DNA of 64,000 nt from JAVJUV01 sp047314965 (GTDB lineage: Bacteria; Pseudomonadota; Alphaproteobacteria; Rhodobacterales; Rhodobacteraceae). Location: NCBI RefSeq assembly GCF_047314965.1, contig NZ_JBLBVK010000043.1, forward strand, positions 1 through 64,000, in the 5' to 3' direction. The notes below the pieces were generated by a model that saw only the letters and a program-made list of their open reading frames with translations, had not been told where the DNA came from and searched no databases. Below are positions 52,622 through 61,524 of the stretch, piece by piece. The translations under genes were made by a program, and so were the position numbers. The stretch's first letter is position 1. Each line of letters opens with the position of its first letter.

Positions 52622-54535
52622 ATGACACCGACTCTCGGCGTCTGCTACTACCCCGAACATTGGCCGGAAGAGCAATGGGCCGATGATGCGCGTCGCATGA
52701 AAGAAGCTGGCCTGACCTGGGTCCGGATCGGCGAATTCGCTTGGTCGCGCATGGAGGCCCACCCCGGAAAACTTACTTTCGCCTGGCTCGACCGCGCTAT
52801 CGACACGCTGGGCGCCGCCGGTCTCAAGGTCGTGCTTGGCACGCCCACCGCCACTCCGCCCCGCTGGATGCTCGAGCGCCACCCCGACATGCTGGCCGTG
52901 GACGCGCAGGGACGACCGCGCAAGTTTGGCTCTCGCCGTCACTACTGTTTCAGCCACGAAGGCTACCGCGAGGAATGCCGCCGCATCGCGCAGCTCTTGG
53001 GAGAACGCTACGGGAAAAACCCCCATGTGCAGGCTTGGCAGATCGACAACGAGTACGCCTGCCACGACACCACGGTCAGCTATTCCGACGCCGCCCTCCG
53101 CGGGTTCCGCAACTGGCTGGCACAAAAATACCAGTCTCCCGACGCCCTCAACCGCGCCTGGGGCAACGTTTTCTGGTCCATGGAGTATGCCGACTTTTCG
53201 GAAATCGACCTGCCCAACCTGACAGTGACAGAGCCGAACCCGGCCCATGTGCTCGATTTCCGCCGCTTCTCATCGGATCAGGTGGCTGCGTTCAACAAGG
53301 TTCAGACGGATGCGCTTCGCCCGCTGACCGACCGACCCCTTATCCACAACTACATGGGCCGCGAAACCTCGTTCGATCATTTCAAGGTCGGCGCCGACCT
53401 TGATATCGCGTCATGGGACAGCTACCCGATCGGCTTCCTCTCCGACCGCCTCGACGCGTCCGACGAGGACAAGTGCCGCTATCTCCGTCAGGGTGACCCC
53501 GACAACCAGGCGTTCCATCACGATCTCTACCGCGCCGTCGGACGCGGCCGTTGGTGGGTTATGGAACAGCAACCCGGCCCGGTGAACTGGGCACCGTGGA
53601 ACCCGGCACCTCTGCCGGGCATGGCCCGCCTCTGGGCATGGGAAGCCTTCGCGCACGGTGCCGAGGCAGTCTGCTATTTCCGCTGGCGACAGGCACCTTT
53701 CGCGCAGGAACAGCACCACGCCGGACTGCTCCGCCCTGACAGCGAGGCAGCACCTGCTCTTTCTGAAGCTATTGAAGTAGCTCGTGAATTAATTGACCTC
53801 GAGCAAGTCTCTCCGACGAACGCCCCCGCTGCCCTGATCTTCGACTACGAAGCATCCTGGGTCTTCGAGACCCAGCCCCAAGGTGCGGACTTCACCTATT
53901 TCGGTCTCGTACTCGATGCCTACCGAGCACTCCGCCGTGCCGGGGTATCAATCGATATCGTGCCGCCCGACGCACCGCTCGAGGACTACAGTCTGATCCT
54001 CGCCCCGGGCCTTGCAATCATGTCCGACGCGCTGAAAAGCCGTCTTGCGGCCTCGGGCGCGATCACCATCGTTGGACCAAGGTCCGGAGCCAAGACCCCC
54101 GAAGGATCAATCCCCGTGCCGCTTCCCCCGGACCTGCCGGGCCTCGACGCGACCGTCAGCCTTGTCGAAAGCCTTCCTCCTCGTGTCAGCGAACCCTTCG
54201 ATGGCGACGGCGCGTTCATCCGCTGGTCCGAGCATCTCGAGGGCGGGGCGGATGCCCTGGTCGTCACGCGTGCCGGTCGACCCGCACTGGTAGGCTCGGG
54301 TACACTGCGATATCTCGCCGGGTGGCCTGACGCCGAGGGCTGGAACCGGATCATCGCCTTGGCCGCCACCGATGCGGGGCTGAAGACGACATTGCTGCCC
54401 GATGGCCTGCGCCTCCGCGACACCGCATCCCACCGCTTCGCGTTCAACTACGCGCCCGAACCGGTGACGTGGCAAGGCCAGACGATCCCGCCCGCAGGTG
54501 TGCATTGGTGGCCCCTCGATCAGATCCCGAAATAG
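52622..54535 (+). CDS. GH42 beta-galactosidase
   Basis: A 637-residue cytoplasmic enzyme that hydrolyses beta-D-galactosides to galactose. The start LGVCYYPEHWPEEQW is typical of GH42. The acid/base glutamate is E144 in WQIDNEYACHD, and the nucleophile is E315 in WWVMEQQPGPVNW. A trimerisation domain (about 385-560) and a small C-terminal beta domain follow. There is no signal peptide, so the disaccharide must be imported. It follows the lactonase by 64 bases and overlaps the convergent glycosyltransferase gene by 16 bases. Confidence 0.93.
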   Translation: MTPTLGVCYYPEHWPEEQWADDARRMKEAGLTWVRIGEFAWSRMEAHPGKLTFAWLDRAIDTLGAAGLKVVLGTPTATPPRWMLERHPDMLAVDAQGRPRKFGSRRHYCFSHEGYREECRRIAQLLGERYGKNPHVQAWQIDNEYACHDTTVSYSDAALRGFRNWLAQKYQSPDALNRAWGNVFWSMEYADFSEIDLPNLTVTEPNPAHVLDFRRFSSDQVAAFNKVQTDALRPLTDRPLIHNYMGRETSFDHFKVGADLDIASWDSYPIGFLSDRLDASDEDKCRYLRQGDPDNQAFHHDLYRAVGRGRWWVMEQQPGPVNWAPWNPAPLPGMARLWAWEAFAHGAEAVCYFRWRQAPFAQEQHHAGLLRPDSEAAPALSEAIEVARELIDLEQVSPTNAPAALIFDYEASWVFETQPQGADFTYFGLVLDAYRALRRAGVSIDIVPPDAPLEDYSLILAPGLAIMSDALKSRLAASGAITIVGPRSGAKTPEGSIPVPLPPDLPGLDATVSLVESLPPRVSEPFDGDGAFIRWSEHLEGGADALVVTRAGRPALVGSGTLRYLAGWPDAEGWNRIIALAATDAGLKTTLLPDGLRLRDTASHRFAFNYAPEPVTWQGQTIPPAGVHWWPLDQIPK

Positions 54536-56574
54536 AACCGTTCGGAGACGTCTCTTTCCAGGATGGCATCCGGAATGACCTGAGGCCCGGTATAGAAGAC
54601 GCGCGACCCGAAATTCGGGGTCATCCGCGACAGTTTCTGCAACCGTGGCCCCGTGATCTCCGCATAAAAGGCGGCATAGTCCGCGTCCGCGCGTAATCGC
54701 GCGATACGTGACCTGTGCCAGTCAACCGCCCCGCTGTGCGCCTCGGACACGCCGGGAATAAGGCACAACCGGTCCCGCTCGGCCGCCACGCGATCGTCAA
54801 ACCGCCGGATCGAATGATCTTCGGTCACATTATGGTTCATCCGAAACCAATAGCCCGCTCCCTGGTCGTGACCGACATGGTTGACGCGCCCGCGTTCCCG
54901 CTTGACCAGGAAGCTCTCGGCAGACCGCACGGCATAATGGTTGATGGTCGCGATTTCATAGCCCCAGCACTCCGGCGTCATGCGCCACCCCGACTGCCAG
55001 AGCCTTCGCGGCAGCGGACGGCCCGTGCCCTCGACCCAGTGCAGCGCCTCCGCCTTTTCAGGATTCAAATCGTTCGGTCGATGCACACCGATACGCCCGA
55101 ATGTTCCATCGTTCCTGTAAAGCGTCTTGAACGCCCAGGCCTGCAGGGGCCGGGGCGCATATTCCGGCGCGCACAAGGGAAACAGCCGAACAACGGGCGT
55201 GTCCTCGAACCGATGGCGGTCCGCATTGCCGAAGAGCCGCCAGGGAATCGAGATCGCGCCCGCTCCGGGCGTTGCGGCAAAAAGATCCGAAACGAAACCG
55301 TCTCCAGCATGGATATTGAGGTACTCATCGACATCGAGCGTCAGCAGCCAGCCTGCATCTCGCACGACAGCCTCGGCCTCGGCAGCACGGAAAGCGGCGC
55401 GCTGTGGCGGTTGCCCACTCCGTCCGTGCGGATTGTCCCTCCGCACCACGCCCGTGTCTTCGAGAAGGTCCAGAAGCCGGTCGGTGCCATCCTCGCAATC
55501 GTTCGTGTAGACGACAAAACGCTCGATCCCGATCGCTCGATGGTGCGCGATCCAGTCAAGGATGAACGGCCCTTCGTTCTTCATCGCGGTCACGATGGTG
55601 ACATCGCAAGCTTCGGAACGCCCATTTTGCAACACCCTCCTCGCTGGGCGACGGACGGGCGGGCGTCTCTTGTAGGCGCCACTCATCATCTCGACCAGCA
55701 CCGGGTCCTCGATCAGCGTGCCTTTCGACACCAGCTTTCCGATGGTGACACCGGGATGGGCCACTCCCATAGCGCGCCGAAACTCCGCCGGTCGCTCCTC
55801 TGCCAGCGGCATGTTTCCGATGCGGTTTGGCCGCCAGACTGCCCGGTCGGAGCAGGTCCCCGGGGCAACACACCAGCTCGCGAGCCGCCGTATGTCGTGC
55901 AGCCTTGCCGCGACGTGATCTCCGTGATGTGCTGGTTTTCCCTGTCTCAGTCGCCAAGGGAAGATCTCGCTTCCTGTCAGTGCCAACGCCTCGCCTTCCA
56001 GTCCGCCGGCACGGTCGAAAGGCGTGCCGATCCGGTCCTGCATCAAAAGATCCGAGATCGACAGACAAGCGACAGCGCGGGCTTCGGACAGAAACCGGTG
56101 ACGCAGCAACTCGAAAAAACCGAATGTCTCCGGCGACAGATCGGCGTCCCCCTCGACCAGCACGATCCGCATGCTGGCGCCCGGTCCGGATAGAGCGTCC
56201 TCCAGAACGTCGGCGTGCCGCGATGCATGGATCAGCGCTGAATCCGCTCCCAGAAAGCGCCTGTGCCAGTTCAGCCAGTCGCAAACCGCGACCTCGGTTT
56301 CGCCGGTGTGAAACCCGAACAGCACGTTGCCCGAAGCAAGAAGTTCCGGCTCGGCGGCATCGGCTTGGTCCAGTTGTGGCGTCCAGTCCGTTGACGCCAA
56401 CGGAATGCCCCGGGCACCCAAAATCCGCGCCTCATGCCCCAGCGACCTTCGGATCTGCTCCGAAGACGTTTCCGGATGCAGCGCGAGCAGCACGTCATCG
56501 GAACGTCGAACGCCGCCAAGAACAGACACCCCGCCGACGTCGAACCCTTGAAGTCTGCGCCGCCACAGGGGCAT
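54520..56574 (-). CDS. Two-domain glycosyltransferase-like protein (GT2/GT92-type)
   Basis: A 684-residue cytoplasmic protein. The C-terminal half (about 324-684) is a family 2/92-like glycosyltransferase: VTIVTAMKNEGPFILDWIAHH, then VVYTNDCEDGTDRLL and a DxD-type motif in LTLDVDEYLNI (414-421). The N-terminal half (about 85-310) looks like a diverged copy of the same fold (GETEVAVCDWLNWHRRFLGA, then LVEGDADLSPE). The gene is coupled to the sulfotransferase-like gene upstream (TGATG). The sugar donor and acceptor are unknown; the locus context suggests a surface glycan. Confidence 0.78.
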   Translation of the reverse strand: MPLWRRRLQGFDVGGVSVLGGVRRSDDVLLALHPETSSEQIRRSLGHEARILGARGIPLASTDWTPQLDQADAAEPELLASGNVLFGFHTGETEVAVCDWLNWHRRFLGADSALIHASRHADVLEDALSGPGASMRIVLVEGDADLSPETFGFFELLRHRFLSEARAVACLSISDLLMQDRIGTPFDRAGGLEGEALALTGSEIFPWRLRQGKPAHHGDHVAARLHDIRRLASWCVAPGTCSDRAVWRPNRIGNMPLAEERPAEFRRAMGVAHPGVTIGKLVSKGTLIEDPVLVEMMSGAYKRRPPVRRPARRVLQNGRSEACDVTIVTAMKNEGPFILDWIAHHRAIGIERFVVYTNDCEDGTDRLLDLLEDTGVVRRDNPHGRSGQPPQRAAFRAAEAEAVVRDAGWLLTLDVDEYLNIHAGDGFVSDLFAATPGAGAISIPWRLFGNADRHRFEDTPVVRLFPLCAPEYAPRPLQAWAFKTLYRNDGTFGRIGVHRPNDLNPEKAEALHWVEGTGRPLPRRLWQSGWRMTPECWGYEIATINHYAVRSAESFLVKRERGRVNHVGHDQGAGYWFRMNHNVTEDHSIRRFDDRVAAERDRLCLIPGVSEAHSGAVDWHRSRIARLRADADYAAFYAEITGPRLQKLSRMTPNFGSRVFYTGPQVIPDAILERDVSERFYFGI

Positions 56575-57419
56575 CAGATCACCTTAACTCGGCGCGTCGC
56601 CGCGATCTCGGCCAGATCCTCATCAAACCTCTGCAAAAGCAATTTGCGGCTCAGACGATCCAGCCCCAGTTTCTCCCGGCAAGCCGTTTCATCCACGCGA
56701 TTTCCGAACGATCGGTAAAGATCCCGCGCCACCTCGTCAGGCGGTGTGCCTTCACCCATGCGATCCAGAACCGCCTGCCCGGTCGCGTTCAGGGCCTCCC
56801 ACAGGAAATGGCGCGAAGCGACCTCGCAGGCGGCCGGCCCGAATAGAAACTCCGCCACGTTCTCGCCTCCCACGGCCACGCCGCGATGGGTCAGAACAAC
56901 GACCTCCGCCGCAGGCAAGGCGTCGCAAATCTCGCCAACCAGTTCCGCCCAACTGACCTCGTACAGGTGTTCCCAGGCCGTGTTGCGGATTTGCTCGGCC
57001 AGGATTTCGGAATCGACAGCCAGGAAAAGATCCGGCAGCGCATCAGGTGCAAGGATCACCCGAAACGGCTGGTCTTCAGCCACCTCCGCCAACAGGCCAA
57101 GTTGGATCGCCGCACTGGGAAAGAGCTCGGGAGTGCGAAAGCCCTTGTTCGACGCTCCGAGAAAATTCAGGGCGGAGTAGAACGCCGGTGCATTGTCCGA
57201 CAGCGCCCGAAACGCAGCGCGCCGCTCGTCCAGGCTCTGGTCCGGATTGGCAAGCGCGCGAAGTGCCGGAGAGGCCAGCCTTGTCGGAAATGCTGCAAGT
57301 CCGGAGCGGTTCATCGCCGGACGATTGTTCCTGACGGCAAGGTTGACCGCCAAAGCATGGCGGCTCTGCGGCCCTAGGAACAAGGTCAGCCTGGGGAATG
57401 GCCCGTCGTGGCGCGGCAA
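56574..57419 (-). CDS. Unknown protein resembling a degenerate sulfotransferase-like fold
   Basis: A 281-residue protein starting at TTG 57419, with AGAGG 9 bases upstream. The order of segments recalls Rhodobacterales sulfotransferase-like proteins: a first strand (LTLFLGPQSRH) where the PAPS loop GxxKTGTT should be, a middle block (SALNFLGASNKGFRTPELFP) like the 'SEN.LG...G....LYP' segment, then RVILAPDALPDLF and DALPAAEVVVLTHRG. The PAPS-binding lysine/threonine residues are missing, so it is unlikely to be an active sulfotransferase. The relationship is an inference. Confidence 0.55.
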   Translation of the reverse strand: MPRHDGPFPRLTLFLGPQSRHALAVNLAVRNNRPAMNRSGLAAFPTRLASPALRALANPDQSLDERRAAFRALSDNAPAFYSALNFLGASNKGFRTPELFPSAAIQLGLLAEVAEDQPFRVILAPDALPDLFLAVDSEILAEQIRNTAWEHLYEVSWAELVGEICDALPAAEVVVLTHRGVAVGGENVAEFLFGPAACEVASRHFLWEALNATGQAVLDRMGEGTPPDEVARDLYRSFGNRVDETACREKLGLDRLSRKLLLQRFDEDLAEIAATRRVKVI

Positions 57420-57579
57420 GTCGATTTACCTCTGCTCTCCTGTCCGGCCTAGTCGAAGGTCGGTGCGAAAACAAGCGCGCAGCAGCCTCCCGCCCACCTC
57501 CCGCTCTTGGACACTTCGAGTATTTAATCTCCGCCCGACACAGCGTAGAAGGACGGTCAACAAATGATGGGCAAGGCAT

Positions 57580-58578
57580 ATGTTTGACGGGAAAACAGTT
57601 CTCATTACCGGCGGAACTGGCAGCTTCGGCAAGAAATTCATCGAGCATGTTCTGGCAGAGCAGAAACCGAAAAAGCTGATCGTCTACAGCCGCGATGAGT
57701 TGAAGCAGTTCGAGATGAGCCAAACCTTCAACGCGCCTTGCATGCGCTACTTCATTGGCGATGTCCGCGATTGCGAACGGCTCCAGCAAGCGATGGACGA
57801 CGTCGACTATGTTGTGCACGCCGCGGCGCTCAAGCAGGTGCCCGCTGCCGAATACAACCCGTTCGAGGCCATCAAGACCAATATTCACGGTGCTCAGAAC
57901 GTCGTCCAGGCGGCGCTTGCGACGGGCGTTGAAAAGGTCGTCGCGCTGTCCACCGACAAGGCCGCGAACCCGGTAAACCTGTACGGCGCGACGAAACTGG
58001 CCAGCGACAAGCTGTTCGTCGCAGCCAACAACATGGTGGGCAGTCGGCCGACCCGGTTCTCGGTCGTGCGCTATGGCAACGTCGTCGGATCGCGCGGCTC
58101 GGTCATTCCGTTCTTCCTCAAGCTGATCCGCGAAGGCGCGACATCGCTTCCGATCACGCACACCGAAATGACGCGGTTCATGATTACGCTCGATCAGGGC
58201 GTACAGTTCGTTATGGACAGTTTCGCCCGTATGCACGGCGGCGAGATCTTCGTGCCGAAGATTCCGTCGATGAAGGTCACCGACCTGGCGGCAGCGCTGG
58301 CGCCCGACCTGCCTCACGATATCATCGGCATTCGACCCGGAGAAAAGCTGCACGAAATCATGTGCCCCGCGGACGACAGCCACCTGACGATCGAATTCGA
58401 GGACCACTACGTCATCAAGCCCAGCATTTCCTTCGGCTTCAGGGCGGACTTCGAGACGAACAGGAACGGCGAACGCGGCACGCCGGTCGGCGAAGGTTTC
58501 TCTTACAGTTCCGGGAACAACACCGATTGGCTGACGGATCGCGAGCTTCTCCAAATGGTCGAGGATCTGCATCTGTGA
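57580..58578 (+). CDS. pseB: UDP-N-acetylglucosamine 4,6-dehydratase (inverting), pseudaminic acid pathway
   Basis: A 332-residue SDR-type enzyme, first step of CMP-pseudaminic acid synthesis. It forms UDP-2-acetamido-2,6-dideoxy-L-arabino-hexos-4-ulose. The cofactor motif is ITGGTGSFGKKF (9-20), the catalytic residues lie in LSTDKAANPVNLYGATKLAS (T125-D126-K127 and Y135), and FSVVRYGNVVGSRGS follows. The inverting subclass is indicated by STDKA...NLYG. The pseC start overlaps its stop (GTGA). Confidence 0.94.
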   Translation: MFDGKTVLITGGTGSFGKKFIEHVLAEQKPKKLIVYSRDELKQFEMSQTFNAPCMRYFIGDVRDCERLQQAMDDVDYVVHAAALKQVPAAEYNPFEAIKTNIHGAQNVVQAALATGVEKVVALSTDKAANPVNLYGATKLASDKLFVAANNMVGSRPTRFSVVRYGNVVGSRGSVIPFFLKLIREGATSLPITHTEMTRFMITLDQGVQFVMDSFARMHGGEIFVPKIPSMKVTDLAAALAPDLPHDIIGIRPGEKLHEIMCPADDSHLTIEFEDHYVIKPSISFGFRADFETNRNGERGTPVGEGFSYSSGNNTDWLTDRELLQMVEDLHL

Positions 58579-59720
58579 TCCCCTACGGGCGACAGGACAT
58601 CCGGCCTGAGGACATCGAAGCCGTCGTCGAAACGCTGCAGTCGGACTACCTGACCCAGGGTCCGAAAATCCCCGAGTTCGAAGCGGCGGTCGCGAAGGCC
58701 GCCGGTGCGCCGCATTGCGTCGCCGCGAATTCGGCCACTTCGGCCCTGCATATCGCATGCCGCGCGCTTGATCTGGGCCCGGGTGACCTGATGTGGACCT
58801 CGCCGATCACGTTCGTCGCTTCGGCAAACGTGGGCCACCTGTGTGGCGCGGATGTCGATTTCGTCGATATCGAGCCCGGGACATTCAATTTGTCCGCAAC
58901 CGCGCTCGCCGACAAACTCGCCCAAGCGAAAAAGGCGGGGCGCCTTCCCAAGATCATCATGCCCGTGCACATGTGCGGACAATCCGCCGACATGGATGCC
59001 ATCGGCTCTCTGGCACGCGAGTTCGGCATCTCGGTGATCGAAGATGCCAGTCACGCCATCGGCGGACGCTTCGGCAACCGCCCGGTCGGCGACTGCCAGC
59101 ACTCGGACATCACGGTCTTCAGCTTCCATCCGGTCAAGATCGTCACCACGGCCGAGGGCGGCGCAGCCACGACCCAGGACCCGCGCCTCGCCCAGCGCAT
59201 GGAATTGTTCCGCTCACACGGGGTCACCCGGGACGAGACGCTCTACGAAGGCGCAAGCCACGGCCCCTGGTACTACCAACAGGTCGAACTTGGGCTGAAC
59301 TACCGCATGACCGACCTCCAGGCGGCGCTCGGCGTCGCCCAGATGGCGCGTCTCGACGAGTATGTTGCCCGGCGCAACGCGCTGGCCGACCGCTACGACA
59401 GGCTGCTCGGGGATCTTCCTCTCGACCGGCCCGAACGGCTCGACCGGGCCTATTCCGCCTTCCATCTCTACGTGATCCGGGTTGACGGGGCGCGCAGGCG
59501 GCAGGTCTTCGATCATCTCCGCGCCAACGGCATAGGCGCCAACGTGCACTACATCCCGGTCCACACCCAACCCTACTGGCGACGGTTCGGCTTCGATGAT
59601 GGACAGTTCCCTGTTGCCGAGAATTATTACGCCCGCGCCATCAGCATCCCGCTGTATCCGACCATGTCCGAAGACGATCAGGACACGGTCGTGCGCGTGC
59701 TGACCGAGGCATTGGCGTGA
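58575..59720 (+). CDS. pseC: UDP-4-amino-4,6-dideoxy-N-acetyl-beta-L-altrosamine transaminase
   Basis: A 381-residue PLP aminotransferase of the DegT/DnrJ/EryC1 group. It starts at GTG 58575 (MIPYGRQDIRPEDIEAV), overlapping the pseB stop. The PLP-binding motif is IEDASHAIGG (155-164) and the Schiff-base lysine is K188 in FSFHPVKIVTTAEGGA. It aminates the PseB product at C4. Coupling to pseB and pseF supports the pseudaminate assignment. Confidence 0.93.
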   Translation: MIPYGRQDIRPEDIEAVVETLQSDYLTQGPKIPEFEAAVAKAAGAPHCVAANSATSALHIACRALDLGPGDLMWTSPITFVASANVGHLCGADVDFVDIEPGTFNLSATALADKLAQAKKAGRLPKIIMPVHMCGQSADMDAIGSLAREFGISVIEDASHAIGGRFGNRPVGDCQHSDITVFSFHPVKIVTTAEGGAATTQDPRLAQRMELFRSHGVTRDETLYEGASHGPWYYQQVELGLNYRMTDLQAALGVAQMARLDEYVARRNALADRYDRLLGDLPLDRPERLDRAYSAFHLYVIRVDGARRRQVFDHLRANGIGANVHYIPVHTQPYWRRFGFDDGQFPVAENYYARAISIPLYPTMSEDDQDTVVRVLTEALA

Positions 59721-60403
59721 GTGTCTGCCTGATACCCGCACGCGGCGGATCGAAACGGATCTCCCGCAAGAACATCCGGCTCTTCAACGGCAAACCGATG
59801 ATCGCCTGGTCGATCGAAGCCGCGCGGCAGTCGGGTGTCTTCGACCAGATTATCGTGTCGACCGACGACCACGAGATCGCCGACGTGGCGGCGGCACATG
59901 GGGCCGAGGTCCCGTTCGTCCGCCCCGAGAACCTCGCCGACGACCACGCCACGACAATAGACGTGGTGCGCCATGCCATTGACTGGCTCGAAACCGCCGG
60001 TCGCGATCCCGACGCACTCTGCTGCCTCTACGCCACCGCGCCATTTGCGCTTGCCGAGGATATCCGGAAAGGCCGGGCGTTGCTCGAAACCGCCGATTTC
60101 GCACTTCCGGTCACACCGTTCGAGTTTCCGATCCAGCGCGCTGTTCGGCTGACCGGCGACGACCGACTGGAGATGTTCCACCCCGAGCAGTTCAACACCC
60201 GTTCGCAGGACCTACCGGAAGCCTGGCACGACGCAGGACAATTCTATTGGGGACGAACTCCGTCCTGGAAGACAGCGACTACACTCTTCGGCAGCCAAAC
60301 CGCAGCGATCCGAGTGCCCCGCTGGCGGGTTCAGGACATCGATACCGAAGACGACTGGACGCGGGCCGAGATCCTTGCCCGCATCCTGCAGGATCGCGCC
60401 TGA
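59717..60403 (+). CDS. pseF: Pseudaminic acid cytidylyltransferase
   Basis: A 228-residue CMP-nonulosonate synthetase that activates pseudaminic acid with CTP. The nucleotide motif is IPARGGSKRISRKNIRLFNG, followed by IIVSTDDHEIA and the C-terminal DIDTEDDW metal-binding motif. It starts at GTG overlapping the pseC stop. PseF rather than NeuA is favoured by the neighbouring pseB and pseC. Confidence 0.92.
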   Translation: MSVCLIPARGGSKRISRKNIRLFNGKPMIAWSIEAARQSGVFDQIIVSTDDHEIADVAAAHGAEVPFVRPENLADDHATTIDVVRHAIDWLETAGRDPDALCCLYATAPFALAEDIRKGRALLETADFALPVTPFEFPIQRAVRLTGDDRLEMFHPEQFNTRSQDLPEAWHDAGQFYWGRTPSWKTATTLFGSQTAAIRVPRWRVQDIDTEDDWTRAEILARILQDRA

Positions 60404-60477
60404 CACGCGGGCAGGAACACTTGAGAAACCGGCCCGTCTCGGCCATATGGGCACGGCTTGCAGCGTGGAGAGCGGAC

Positions 60478-61524
60478 ATGGCCGTTGAAGTCGAAAACAG
60501 GAAGATTGGCGGCGACGCCCCGGCCCTGCTGATCGCCGAGTTGAGTGCGAACCATGACCGCGATCTCGACCAGGCGCTGGCACTGGTGGATATCGCTGCA
60601 GATGCGGGTTGGGATTGCCTGAAACTGCAAACCTACAGCCCCGAATCCCTGACCGTTCGCTCAAACCATCCGTCGCTGACGATCGACAAGGTCTGGGGAA
60701 CGACAAACCTCTGGGACCTCTACGAAAACGCGGCCATGCCGATGGAGTTCCACGAGCCTCTGTTCGCCAAGGCGCGCGAACGCGGCCTCCTGCCCTTCAC
60801 GTCCGTCTACGACCCGATGGACCTCGACTTCATCGAAGCCCTCGACTGCCCGATCTACAAGATCGCATCCTTCGAGATGACCTTCGACGACTTGCTGATC
60901 GCCGTGGCGGGAACCCGAAAGCCGATCATTCTTTCGACGGGAATGGCGACTATGGAGGAAGTCGGGCATGCGCTCGACGTGCTGGACCAGGCCAACTCGG
61001 GCGAGGTCATCCTTCTGCACTGTTGCTCCAGCTATCCAGCGCCGCTCGACCAGATCGACCTGAACGCCATGACCGCGATGGGCGAGAAATTCGGCCGTAT
61101 GACGGGCTTTTCCGACCACACGATCGGAAGCATCGGACCCTTGACCGCCGTCGCCATGGGGGCCGTTGCCGTCGAAAAGCATTTCACCAACGACCCTGCC
61201 CGCAAGGGGCCCGACCACCGCTTCTCGGCCACGCCCGAGATCATGACCGAGATCGCAAGGGGTGTCCGCGACATTCACGCGCTCAAGGGCAGTTCCGAAA
61301 AAGCCATCAGGCCCGCCGAAGAGGCGCAGAAAACCATCGGCCGCCGGTCGTCCTTCGCCATCCGCGACCTGCCCGCGGGACATGTTGTCACCGAGGCCGA
61401 TTTCCGCTTCGTCCGCCCCAGCGCCGGCATACCGCCGACAGACAAGGCGGCGCTTCTCGGTGCGCGTCTCCGTCACGCCGTGCCGTCAGGACATCCCATC
61501 ACCTACGACGATCTCGACACGTGA
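60478..61524 (+). CDS. pseI: Pseudaminic acid synthase
   Basis: A 348-residue NeuB-family enzyme that condenses PEP with the 2,4-diacetamido-altrose intermediate. The TIM-barrel motifs are LLIAELSANHDRDL, GWDCLKLQTYSPESLT, FTSVYDPMDLDF, IILSTGMAT and EKHFTNDPARKGPDH. The C-terminal antifreeze-like SAF domain (about 285-348) has RSSFAIRDLPAGHVVTEADF. The ATG at 60478 has GGAG 8 bases upstream. The upstream open frame is not conserved. The next gene starts inside its stop (GTGA). Confidence 0.93.
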   Translation: MAVEVENRKIGGDAPALLIAELSANHDRDLDQALALVDIAADAGWDCLKLQTYSPESLTVRSNHPSLTIDKVWGTTNLWDLYENAAMPMEFHEPLFAKARERGLLPFTSVYDPMDLDFIEALDCPIYKIASFEMTFDDLLIAVAGTRKPIILSTGMATMEEVGHALDVLDQANSGEVILLHCCSSYPAPLDQIDLNAMTAMGEKFGRMTGFSDHTIGSIGPLTAVAMGAVAVEKHFTNDPARKGPDHRFSATPEIMTEIARGVRDIHALKGSSEKAIRPAEEAQKTIGRRSSFAIRDLPAGHVVTEADFRFVRPSAGIPPTDKAALLGARLRHAVPSGHPITYDDLDT

